NCBI GenBank assembly: GCA_028551475.1
Contig: CM052360.1
Location: 10,156,501-10,220,500, forward strand
Direction: 5' to 3'
DNA: 64,000 nt
From: Casuarina equisetifolia
Lineage: Eukaryota > Streptophyta > Magnoliopsida > Fagales > Casuarinaceae
Position 1 is the stretch's first letter, and every line of letters starts with the position of its first letter. The notes under the pieces were generated by a model. It had not been told where the DNA came from and ran no database searches. It saw only the letters and a program-made list of their open reading frames with translations. The translations under genes and the position numbers were made by a program. This document shows positions 24,489 through 36,745 of this stretch, in pieces.

Positions 24489-27400
24489 ATGAGTCGATCT
24501 AGTCGGCTAAAAGAAAAGGTTGAAAAAGGTGGCAGGCACTCCCTGCATGATTGTGATGAAGGAAGTGCTGCACGGACAAGGCCTCTCAGCTTTGAAGAGA
24601 TTATGCTCAGGAGGGAAAACAAGAAGCTGTCTGAGAATGTGAAGGAGGTAGATATTGAAGCACAGAATCTAGAAGAGGAAGGAGTTGTTGAGGATGTTTC
24701 TAATCGTTTCAAATCTGAAAGGGGTTACAAAGAGAATAAAAACACTTCACATATAGGGGAAAAGCGTGTTCCTGAGAACTCAGTGAAGCTACGTTCCGGA
24801 AAGAAAGAAGAGAATAGTTCAATGAAGAAAGATTCTGTAGTTAAGGATAAAGACAGAGAAAGCCGTGAGTCAGATATCAAACTGAGGGACAAACAGAACA
24901 AGTATTTGAGCTATGAATCTAAACTAGGAAAAAATGACAGGCAGATACATGGTAGAAGAAAAAATAATGAGTGGTTAATTGATGATCCCGCAAATCAAGT
25001 TGAAAAGAAATACTCAAGAGATTTGGTCTCTAAAGATAGACATGCTGATAGAAGTAGAGGAGAATATGAAAGAGAAAGGAAGAGAAAATATGGCGATGAT
25101 GAGAAAAATAGAGACTGGAATACTGCAAAGAGATATGATCAACGGAAACAATGGGATTTGGATGTTTTAGAGAGAAAGGGGGGGAAGGAATCATCAAAAG
25201 CACGATATGAAGAGTCAAGGTTGAAAAGGAGACGTTCAAGGAGTCAAGAGCGTGGAGGCAGAAGTAGAAGGTCCATTTCAAATTCACCAAGGTCCCACAA
25301 GCATAAATCTCATGTCGGTGGGGAGCACAGAGAATCTCTTCACATTCTCTTAAGGATAGGTCTGGAAGACAGCATTCTGATATTGACAAGAATAAAGTAT
25401 CAACTAATGGTTCAAGTAGCCATTATCCACGACATGGAGGATACACAAGTGGTCTTGGTGGCTATTCACCAAGGAAGAGAAGGATTGAGGCTGCTGTTAA
25501 GACTTCTTCCCCACCTAGTCGTTCACCAGAGAAGAAAAATGCTGGGTGGGATCTCCCACCTGTGGGAACATCCACCACTAGTTCTGGTTCAGTGGCTTAT
25601 AATTCTGAGTCATCAAACAAGGATGTAGCCTTAACTGTAAATGAGATGGCCAGTGCTGTTTCTGTTTCTTCAACTGCAATGATGTCTCTTCCTGGGATGT
25701 CTAATGCTTTATTGACAAAGACGAATCCCTCCATTGACACTGTTCAACTAACTCAAGCTACGCGGCCTATGAGGAGGCTTTATGTGGATAACATACCATC
25801 TTCAGCCTCTGAGAACGCTGTAATGGAATACTTTAATAACTTTTTGCTTTATTCTGGCGCTAATCGTATCCAAGGAACCCAGCCTTGTTTCAATTGCATT
25901 GTAAGTTACTTTTTTTTCTTGTTCCCCACCCCCCCCCCCCCCCCCCCCCCCAACTTCTCTTGTATGGAGGTTTGTACAGGAAAGAGTATTGCCTTACCAT
26001 ATTTTATTGTCAGATAAACAAAGAGAAAGGTCAAGCTCTTGTAGAGTTTCTTACACCTGAGGATGCCTCTGCAGCCCTTTCTTTTGATGGAAGTTCCTTC
26101 TCTGGCTCCGTTCTTAAGATTAGGCGCCCCAAAGACTTTGTTGAAGTGGCAGTAAGAATGACTATCCTAACCATCTCTTTTTTCATATTCCTCATTTCAT
26201 TATACCTTTATATGTATATGTATATATGTATTTGGTTTCGTTTGTTTGTTCTAACTAATTTGTTGAATCTTTTGAGTTTAAATAGTTCCTAAACCTTGTT
26301 GCTTTCCACCCTCCCCCGCCTTCTAGTGGTCTCACTAAATCATTGTCATTGGCCCAATAAATGTCTTCTGGGTGGTCATATGCGCTATATGGGAGGCCTT
26401 TATATGTCATTCTTGCATTTTATCGTTCTCTGATCAAAGAGCATGCTGTGGTTTTAACTCAGTCATAATCTTTACAAGGTCCTAACCCACTAATGGTGGT
26501 TAATGCTATATTCTCTGATGGCTGCAAGGAAGAAAGTGATTATAACAGCCTAGTTCCTCTGCAATTTAGAAAAGCTGTGAGTCCACAGATGGCCAAAAGT
26601 ATTAAAAAAAAAAACTTTGTGACGTACTCAAGCATCAGGATTTGTTGTGGTTTTTTTGTTTTTGGTGGTGGTTGGGGGGCAGAGGGGAGAGAGTGGGTTG
26701 GTGGTGTTTAACCAATCAATTTTTAAGCTTAAGCCAAACTAGCTTGGAGCTTGGAAGAAGTTTCCCAGGTCCAGTTGTAAGTCTACACGCTTGGACGCAA
26801 CTCATCTGTATACTGACATTAGGGTATGGCCCTTCAGCCCGATGTATTTTGTGTGACCCATGTTTGCTATCTCCGAGAGTTATTGGAGTAACTGTATCAG
26901 AATTAATTCCACATGTAGTTCTTGCCTATTTTACCCCACATTTGGACTGGAATCTTGGGTAGCAAAGACCCACTTTTACCAGCTTCTTATAATTGAATAA
27001 TGGATTCATCTGGAGCTGTGTCAAAATTGGTGGAAATATGTGTGTTCTGAAAAGGTTCTGGGCAAAGTCATGTCTGTGACTCTTGTTTGTTATGTTTTGA
27101 TGTCAAATAGTCAGAAACAAAGAAATATTTGGTAATTAGATAAGTGATTCCAAGAGGCAAACAGTTTGGAATATAGGGCTGGAACATTTCCATAAGCAGT
27201 TCACAATGTTACCACTAGTAAGTTACATCTTCTGCATTAGTGCAGTGGTCCTGTGTGCGTATACTAGATGGGCATTCATTAATCTTTTATCAATTCAAAG
27301 CATCTTCCATAACATTTTTATCACATTAGGGAGAGAAGCATCACTAGGAGTAGGTTGTACTACTGGTTCTTGTTACAATTTTTTGGTTCTTGCTGAGCAA

Positions 27401-30400
27401 TTTCGGTGATAGGACTTAAGCAGATGTGAGCCACACCTGATTGGGGCTGTCAGCTACTTTAAGGCGTGAGCCTCAAGTGTCATCAAAAAGTGTTCTTGCC
27501 AACAAGTTTAGAAGTTTCATTTGATAGTCAACTGCTTTCATTCTAATTCTTGTTTCCTACGCTATGTAATTGTGACCCTCAGGAGCTTCTTTGGCTAATC
27601 TTTCCTTGCAAATTCCTTTCTTTTTTCTTTTTTATATTTTTCTCTTTGGATGACAGTGTACAAACTTTGATCCCAGCAGCACCCCCCTTATAGCCCTTTC
27701 AGTAGCTTTCACCATTTTCATTTTTGTGTAATTGAAAATTTTGGAAGTTCAAGATAATAATGTCATGTATAATTAGGTATAAAGTTCGTATCCTATTACT
27801 TAGTTGTCACAAGGAAACATATCAAGAATGTTTTAACTTCTTTAGTACAAAGGCATCTCACAATTCTCTCTCCCTTTCTGTACCCTCCCACTTTTTGGGT
27901 GATGTGTGAAAGTTTGCTCCATACACATGCAGACAGGCAAGACCCATGATGGTACAACAATTTTGTGAAAAATGGCTAAAGCTTGTGGAAATCCCCTGCC
28001 TAAGACCATGCTTTGGATCTATAACTGAGCTGCTTTATATAGGGATTAGGACAGTAACTGGTCCCTTAAGCTAGGGAACAGTCTGATCCTTTTATTTTTT
28101 GAATGAAACGTGATTAACTATGATAAGCTCCTTATTGGTGTTTGCACACGGAGGCAAATTTAGACTGCTGGTCAAATTTAAACGACTATTGTATCTTCAA
28201 GGGTTTTCTATGCATATGGAATGATCTATTTGTCCCACTATGATTGCTTTTTCTGACTGGTGTGTTGGAATCTCTTTAACAGGGTGTTTGTGTTGCATAT
28301 GTCGTAATTTACGTATAGCTTTTTCTGACTGGCGTGTTGGAATCTCTTAAATAGGGTGTTTGTGTTGCATATATCGTAATTCACGTTCTGGATGGTGATG
28401 AAGCTGACTCCTAAATAAGAAGATTTCCAGGTGTAGTGACAAATTTGATGTGCTTGCAGTTTTTCTTTTCCTGGATGGCTGGGTAATTGATCATAGCTAT
28501 TAAGTTGGTAACTTCTTATTTAATATAATTTTGGGTAATGAGATGTAATTGTTTTAGGATGTCTGATCTCATTCTCAGTGGAGATATCTGCACTCTGAAT
28601 TTCTGTATTCCAGCGTGTGACTTTCAATAAAACATTTTGTGCGCCAGCGTGTTGTTTGTCTATACATTTTCATCCTCCTCACAGTTGCGAGGTCATTCCT
28701 AAGGTTTATAAGTTAGCCAATCTCTTGCTCACATTTTCATCTTCTTTTTCCTTGAAATTTTTGTTATGTTGGTGGAACTCCACACAGCACAAAAGAAAAT
28801 TAAATGCATAGTTGTATTCCCTGAAAGCAATCCGTGCTTGTAATGCCCTTCTCTTTTTTAAATGGGATATTAATGGCCTGATCAAAATTAAATGATGAGG
28901 TTCTTTGATCTACAAAATAAAATGAAGCTTTGCACTAACTGCATTTGGCAGTCCAGATGCCTATAAATTAGGAAGCACAGATACCCATACATTAGGTAAC
29001 CAAGATACCTAAGTTCTATGTATTCAACTCTTTGCAGCTCCAGTCTATTTTACAAATGAATTAATTGCTGCTATTTGTGCTTTCTTAGCCTCAGCCTAAG
29101 CCCATGTGTCATTCCTCTTCTCCTTGTGGTGCCTTCAATTTGAACCACCTCTTCTCCTTGTTACCATTGTCTGTAATATCGGCTGCATCCTTTGCCCGGT
29201 AATTAACCATCTTGGCCAGATTTGTTCTTCCATTATCCAGACACTTCTATGTTCTCATGAAAACATTAGGGTAACTTCCTTATATAGCCCTTGTAGCTCT
29301 ATTGAGGATTTTTATATATCTTTGTCTAAGGGACGAATTTGGAGGAATGCATGGCAATCAGTTTGCTTTATGCGAGGTGAAATACCTCAATAATGTGATG
29401 AAATGCTAATTGAACTTAGACCAAGAAGTATGACTCCTTGTTTTAATGACCTGGGGATGCTTTAGTTGTTCCTCCAGTCCTTTGTTTTTGTTGTTCTCTC
29501 TTCTCAACCCCCGAACTTTAGAGCTCATGTGAATAACTCAAAACTACAAGCTAACACGAAAAAAGAAAAAGAAACGGCATTTTTTTTTCATTCCATATTT
29601 TAATAGGGAACTATTTCCAGGTAACTTTCCTACACCATGTAGGCATCCCAGTTACAAATTTTCTTTGTTACTCTTCATACACCCCTGACTGCTACATTAA
29701 AATGTTCCTTATCATGTCAATATATTTGCTTGATTCTCTTTTTTTAGTTTTGATGAGCCACTGATTATAAGAACTTGACATCCACCCTCGTTTATTCCAT
29801 GTTCATTTACATTTTATGTTCTTCTGGATCAATGTTGTCGACTTGATTGCACCATAATTCCTAATGTGCTAAGTCTTCATGGGGATATCTTTTCCCAATA
29901 AAGCTTACTCTGTAAGTTTTTTTTTTGCAGCTTCTCTTCATATTTTAAAAGTTCCTCATGGAAGATGTTGGAATTAATTTTAGCTTGCTGCAGAGTGTCA
30001 CTTGTCACTTATAATGGAGAAGCCATTCCCACATATGTCAACATCAAGTAGCTTTAGATTAGAATCATTCTTAGTATCTAAAATGGTTAAGATGATTCGT
30101 GCATGTAATGTGGTGATCAAGGGTCATCTTCCTGTGGTTTTGCTAGTTTCCTGTAGTTCTGCTCAGGGTAAATATCAGTTGTGTGATGCATTGACTTGAG
30201 GAGTAGTTCAGAGAAATAACATTTATAAATGTGTGCTAATATTGGACCTTATGTCATCATGATATTGCTCTGTTGCAATAGTGCTAATTGGTTAAGAATG
30301 TTTAAATGCATTCATTTGGGTGTGGATATGCATTCCAGTATTTAGGGAATTAACCATGACATCCAAGTCTTTAGTTGACATTTAATTCCTGCAAGTTGAC

Positions 30401-30776
30401 AAATAGTATTTAAGAAGTACCAACCTTCCAATCTTTTTTAATTTGTTAACAGTCTCTCTTTTTATTTATTTTATTTTTCCTGCTGCTTCATTTATGTCAT
30501 GTTTGATTCCATTAATGACTGTGATATGTTATTGTTTTTATATTCTTGTTGGAATATGTTGGAATGCTTAAGATAATCTGTGAATTCATGGTACTGAATT
30601 CTGTGAATAGGGGATTGAAGCCCTTAAACAAAAGGGCAGGTTTTGGGTATCCAGCACCACCAATCTATTTTTCACTATTTTGTCTCAAGTTTTATTTGTT
30701 TAGTATAAAGTTCTTTGATGGACATTTGAGATTACCATAGTAGGTTTCCACACACCCCCACATCTCTCCCTTAAAC

Positions 30777-30807
<31 letters not shown>

Positions 30808-33800
30808 CCCTTCCCTCTTCTATAAACAACAAAAATTTCTGACTGTTTGGATTTTGGGGCCCCCTATAGTCTTCATTCTTTTCAGTCTTTATAAAATTAG
30901 CCTGCAGATACTTTTATTGGTTCTACTCATGCTGCTTTGCGGTTTCTAAGGTATATTGTTGTTATTATCCATCTAGCAGGTTTTCAGACAGTTGCTATTT
31001 TCATGCAGACTGTGCACCTGGAGAAATCAGTGCCTGCTGTAGACCCAGTTAGTGATACTGTGAAGGATTCACCTAACAAGGTATGCATGTGTGCTATTCA
31101 TTTTCAAGATGATTAGTTTTACCGTAAGAAAGCTTTAAAGTAAGCCACGCATATGTTACTTTATTGTGATTCACTGCTTCAATTTCATGTCTCTTCTCAC
31201 AATTTTTTTCCAATTCTGGATTGACTTTCTGTATTTTGGTGTGAATTAGCTCGTTATTTGATAGTGGGACAGTATCTATTCCCTCCTTTTCAATTTGAAA
31301 AATGGCTTCCTATTATTTATTCCATCCTGAAATAATCATCTCCCTTTCCTTCTGTCTTGTTAATTCCACTTTCCATACTTGCCTTTAAGAGAAGCTAACA
31401 AGATCAGTGGTTTTGTGCATTTGCCACTTTCCCCTTCTCCTTTCCACATTCCACGTAAGAATTTTTATGTAAAGAAAGAGAGAAATGCCAAATCATTCCC
31501 CGTGGTTTGCACACAAGCTTGGCCTCTTTCTGCCTGAATTTCTCTCTGGGTCAAATAATACCTTTGTAAATGTAGGATATTTTAGATGTGGGTTGGTCAA
31601 TCTATTTTTTCCATTTAATCTGAGTGCTTCTTTACATAGTGTATTCATTACTAAATTGGTGAAAGCTAATACCATGTGGTCATTTAAGTACACCAATACC
31701 AATAATATCTAAACTATAAATAGATCTAAAAAGAAAGTTACAAAATTCCGTTTTTTTTTTTTTAAAAAAAAAAAAAGGAAAAAGAAGTGTGTAGTTGACC
31801 GTGCATTTTTTGTAAAGGTGAACCATTTTTTACAAGCTGGCCACCTCTTACAAGAAAGGAGTAGTCATCCTTTGGCTGCCTCATCTAGGGTGGCCAGGGC
31901 ATTTCCCAGAAGCGTTGGGTGTTTTCACAAAGAGGGGTGGCCCCCCTTATTTAGGCGTCACCCTTTATTTAAAAATGGCCAGCTCCGTAAGGAGCTGGTT
32001 GACATGCCTTCCTTTTTTTTTAAAATATATATATCTATATATCTATATATATATATATATATATATATTGATTTTCTATTAGAGGTAGGTTTATAACTTA
32101 GTTTAAATGTTCATGTTCAATATTCCATTAATGTGTCTAAATTACCCTGTAATATTAACTTTCATTAAAAAATACCAGCAAAGTGATGACTTCTACACAA
32201 AAACAAACTACACAGTTATATTTGTATGAAATTTAAAATGTAGGTGCTGATCTATGAAAATAGAAACGGTCAGGAGTAGTTTTGTATTTTTTTTTTTGCA
32301 CAAAAAAGTCTGCTCTTTTTCTTTAATAGGTAGCGAGGTGATTTTAGTTTGTCTTGAAGGGTTGATGACCTTGGCCAAGTGAAGTCTTTAGGCCATTTCT
32401 CTGTGGGGCCTTGTTCAAGTGGGCAACATACTTTGGATTTATAACTATATATCCTCATCTATCCATATATGCTGTGATATGTATAGATATGATAAATTTG
32501 GTGCATTACAGTCACCCTTGTTCATAGTTACCTGCTTCACATGGTCCCATATTCCACATGCCAACACGTGCTAATGGTGAAATAAAGGCAATATAAGAGA
32601 GGGTCAAAGTTCTGACATTCATACTGAGGTGTTTGTAATGTCTTCTTTCGAAGTTCTGCATTCAACTTCTTCTTGACTTGACCTTTGCATATATCTTTTT
32701 TTTTTTCAGTCAATAAAATTCTCTTAATGTGATTCAATGGATGTTCTCTTTCAAATGGTCCTGCTATGTCATGGTTTGAGTGGGACTTTTATCCTATTTC
32801 TATGTGTACTTCTTGGATCCTATATTTGTAGAATGATTCTGCTTGTTGTATTTGTTGAAGATTCTCTAATGATTTAAGTTTTTCCCCAATAGCAGACTTC
32901 TTCCCCTTAATTTGAAGGTGGGGGATATCTTTCTTTACTCTTGAAATAGGAAAATGTTTCCTGGTGAGCATCACTAATGTCATTAGAATTGGGGAAAGCA
33001 TTTCTACTTGTTGCCTAAAGTACACCTAAATTGTTAACATGTTAAGCTTTTAAATTTCAGGAGGGAATTGTTATCTTAATCTTTTTATTTCCATTACATC
33101 ACGTTTTATTCATAGTTTCTTTGGGTCTCACTTAGTTCCGTTATTTTCCCCCTTAGTTTGTCTGAATCTTTACTGTTTTTTTTCATGTTCTGATGCTACT
33201 TTTCCTACTTAATATACTGTACATGGTTCTTACTGTCCTATTTCTTCTTCTGTTTCTACAGATATTCATTGGTGGAATTTCAAGTATAATTTCATCAAAA
33301 ATGGTAATATGTTTCAAATTGTATCTTTGATGCATCATAGATAGCATTTCCTCATATGAATTGATATTGTCCATATCCTCACTTCCAAATAAAACCTCTT
33401 TGTTCCTCTTTCCATTATCGTTTCCATTTATAAATGGATCTATTTAGTGATTAGGCCTTTATACTGCTTCCCAGCTTAAGGAGATTGTCAGTGCCTTTGG
33501 ACCTTTGAAGGCCTACCACTTTGAGATCAATGAAGAGCTTGGTACACCATGTGCTTTTCTGGAGGTAATGCAGCGGCTTCTACCTCTATAGCTTGGTTTC
33601 TTTTAGATGCTTGCAATAGGAGGTTAAAGCAGTTTTTGCTTGCCCATTTTTGTTTCTTATTTTTTGTTGTCATTATGGTGTATCACAGACCACCAGCACA
33701 AGAGATTAAGACAGGATGCGGATGTGGATTATCTTTAATCACTGTTTCTGTTTCTGAGTACTTGACATGTCTAATCTGTAACTATTAAGAGTACATGATA

Positions 33801-36745
33801 GCTGAAACCTTTGAGTTGACATTGTGCTGTCTTCATTCCAAATTTTATTGTATAGGCGACTTTCAGCAAGAGAATATGTTATCATCATTTTTAAGACTCA
33901 ATTTTAGATTTTACCTGACTATGACATTAGGTTGAGATACACAGAATCGAGATGTTTAGAATGGATTTAATAATTGATTGTAGATCTTACAAAGAGATCT
34001 TCTAGTTGTTTGTCTGGTCCTTGATAAGCCTCATTTTTATTGGACTAAAAGGTGTTAATGGTGTCATTTAACGAGTCTGTTAAATATCTTTGCTAGTTGT
34101 GTTATTATGCTTGTATGTGTTATTTACCCATCATAAGAGTTGGCATTCTCTTGAATTTTATCTTCTTTTTTTTTTTTTTTTCCGAAGAAAATTTTGTTGG
34201 TCATTTTATTGATAGAACAAGTTGAGTGATCATCAAACCTCTGTAGAACGTACATGGGCAGGGCATTGAACCTAATCCTTATTAAATATCACCCAACTTA
34301 GTAGGTGTACAAAAATTACATATTAAAGACTTATTGTGGCTTGAGTCACTAAAACTAAAATAGAAATTAAAATTATTGAAATTATTGAGAATCTTGTGTT
34401 CAAGGGGGCCTGGAATGATCCAGACCTAATTGATCTTACTGAGCGATTTTCCTGCAATTACTTTGAATTTTATCATCGATTGCTTGCCCATGGATCCTAT
34501 CTTTTCAACCCACAAATAATTGTTTTGATCTCTCTTGTCGTGTTTTGTCTATGTAACAAGTAGACATTCATTTGTGTGTCTAACAGTGGTATGCATGACC
34601 ATTTAGATATTTTTAATCGACACAACCTTTATTGAAGCCTTTTTATTTTTCTGGAGTTTCAAAATCTATTCTTTTGAGTTTTCCATGGTCTTTCTCTCTT
34701 TCCAATGCCAATATCATGACTTGGTGAGGTTGTTATGTAGAGTCCTATATTTAATTTTTTCACCTATCTGATGAAGGAGTTCACTCAATAACATATAGTT
34801 GTATTAAAGCTCGAGCTAACACTTAATCACTTAAGTCTGTATTTAGTACATTGGTTTCATGTCTGATAAACACGTGTCAGTTGAGTATCTGAACCACTAG
34901 AAACATGATGTATGTTTGTTATACTTGCTTTGTCTTTACGCTGTGCAAGTTGTCTTTCCTTTACTTAAAAGTACCTTTTCTTCTTACATTTTCAGTTTCT
35001 TATGACTTTTTTATGCTGTATCAGTATGAAGAGCAATCAGTTACTCCCAAAGCTTGTGCCGGTTTGAGTGGTATGAAGTTGGGAGGGCGAGTCCTGACTG
35101 TAGTTCAAGCTACTCCTGATGCATCGATCTCGGTACTTTACCACCACCCTTTCTCCAGGAAAAATTGAAACACAATTTCTTTACTACATCCCTTGTTCTT
35201 TACTTATTTGGCGCATTGCAGATCCATGTGGTCTGTAGGCTTTGTAATAGGAGTTATTTCACTCCCATTTTATTTTCTATTTATAACCTTCTACCTGGAC
35301 GTGTAATGACCCAAAGAAGATCATTTGCCAGGAAAATGCCGGATGTTCTCTTTGCTATGGAATCCCTGAACAAGCAAAAGCACTTCTCAAAGAGCCCACC
35401 CAAGTCCTAATGCTTAAAAACGTGGTATGGCATTTGCTGTTAATTTTATATATGTTTTGTTCTTCTTCTTCTTCTGTTTTATTTTTATTTTTAAATTATG
35501 GCCGTGAGAATGTGGGGGGTTTGAGGTTGGGGGTTGAGATTTATTATCTAACTGCTCTTCCTTTGCTAAATATCTTTTGAACCAATTTGTTCTGGGCTGA
35601 ATTAATTCCATTTTTTGGTATGTGAATCAGTTTGATCCAGATGGTCTACCATCACTGTCTGAGCAAGATGTGGAAGAAGTTATGGAAGATATACGTTTGG
35701 AATGTGCAAGGTCTCTGGAAATCATTTTTAATCGAGTTTATGGTCTTCTGTGATCACATTCAACAAAATGATTATTCTGAAAATGCCTTATGAGCTCTGA
35801 CAACTCTATGGGAACAAGCCTATTCTTAGATAAGATCAAAATGATATTATCAATGTGGGCCATTCCTCTCCCTTTAGGAAAGCCTAATTATTGAAAGTAG
35901 TGTTTCTAGTTTTTCTTCTTTACCTTGAGAATTCCTTTTAATACTCATTAAAGTTAAGTTAACTATTCTGCAGATTTGGAACTGTTAAATCTGTTAACGT
36001 TGTCAAGCACAGCAATTTTCAGATCACTACCTCAGAAGCATGTGAAGATATTGATAATCTGGAATTTGCTGATCCCTGCCAAGACTTGCAGTGTGTTGAG
36101 AAAACAGCAAATATAGATGCTTCTTCAAGAAAAGATGTTCTCCATGATACCAGGCAAGTTAGTGATGAAGATTTTCCAAGTGCTGGCAAGGAACTTGAAG
36201 AAGATGAAGTTGAGACAAGGAATTGCTCTAGTGGTAAGCCTGCAGATGATCCTGGAGAGGATAAATCATGCCAAATGGGTCAGCTTGATAGTAACATGGT
36301 TGTTGAAGATGTAGGCTGTGAGAATTTATCAGATGGTATCCCCAAAGAGCTACCAAACCAGCTGAACAGTCAGAAAGATCAATCGGAATGCCATGATGAC
36401 AATCTTGTTGATATTGATGAAGCAAAGGACATAACTTCAGAGACGAAGTTGGTGGACGAAGATCAATCAACTAGAGAGGAAGCTGATACTAAGTCACAGG
36501 AACGTTGTGCTGAATTGGATGGCAGTTTGGCACTGGAATCAGATGTTACCAAGGTGGGTGACAATGAGAAAAAGAATCGTGATATTGAGCATATGTTGGA
36601 GGCCGGTTGTGTTTTTGTGGAGTTTGGACGAACAGAAGCCTCATGCGCTGCAGCACACTGTTTCCATGGACGGACTTTTGACAATCGAATTGTGATGGTG
36701 GAGTATGTTGCTCCTGATTTTTACAGGGAAAGGTTTCCGAAGTGA
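24489..36745 (+). CDS. U2AF65-like splicing factor, RRM protein (frameshift in exon 1)
   Basis: Related to the large subunit of U2AF, which recognises the polypyrimidine tract and recruits U2 snRNP in the nucleus. Nine exons are supported: 24489-25900, 26014-26151, 31009-31080, 33262-33303, 33475-33564, 35025-35132, 35332-35424, 35631-35710 and 35974-36745; all introns are GT-AG. Layout: a basic RS/KE-rich N-terminus (to about residue 280), a ULM-like AGWDLPPVG (about 353), RRM1 from RRLYVDNIPSSAS (about 428-515), RRM2 from IFIGGIS (about 541-620), and a UHM-type RRM3 from TQVLMLKNVF to the C-terminus, with the RTF residues and EDIRLECARFG helix. An acidic insertion of about 190 residues splits the UHM. 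Exon 1 is 1412 nt and contains a shift at 25335-25338. The conceptual length without it is about 934 aa; as read, translation ends at 25628 after 379 aa. It resembles Arabidopsis At2g33435 by memory and position. Confidence 0.88.
25929..25951 (+). repeat. Poly-C tract (23 C) in intron 1 of the U2AF-like gene
   Basis: A homopolymer run inside a 113-base intron (25901-26013), 28 bases after the donor. The complementary strand is a G run capable of quadruplex formation. The length is uncertain because such runs are read poorly. Confidence 0.85.
28247..28390 (+). repeat. 72-bp tandem duplication in intron 2 of the U2AF-like gene
   Basis: Two adjacent copies (28247-28318 and 28319-28390) both begin CTTTTTCTGACTGG and share TGTTGGAATCTCTT, then GGGTGTTTGTGTTGCATAT. 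They differ at only a few positions. Confidence 0.85.
30776..30802 (+). repeat. Poly-C tract (27 C) in intron 2 of the U2AF-like gene
   Basis: A second long C homopolymer in the same gene, about 200 bases before exon 3. It is followed by a C/T-rich stretch. Confidence 0.85.
31751..32068. repeat. T13A13 palindrome, hairpin and AT-repeat block in intron 3 of the U2AF-like gene
   Basis: The block begins with 13 T followed by 13 A (31751-31776), which can fold back. It contains a perfect 8-bp stem with a GTAA loop (31979-31998) and ends in T9 followed by a (TA)n run (about 32022-32068). The interior has repeated GGTGGCC-type motifs. It may be an old small insertion, but no terminal repeats could be defined. 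Confidence 0.45.
34160..34330 (-). mobile_element. Possible retroposon 3' end with poly(A), in intron 5 of the U2AF-like gene
   Basis: Read on the minus strand, the sequence carries AATAAAATGACCAACAAAAT and then ends in a run of about 18 A (the T run at about 34166-34183 on +). This is the usual look of a retroposed 3' end. The left boundary and family are not recognisable. Confidence 0.35.

Noticed and set aside
25340-25628. C-terminal 95 residues of the exon-1 frame after the shift, as real protein
   Set aside because: Leu/His-rich sequence unlike the family. The alternative frame gives conserved U2AF-like sequence continuous with later exons.
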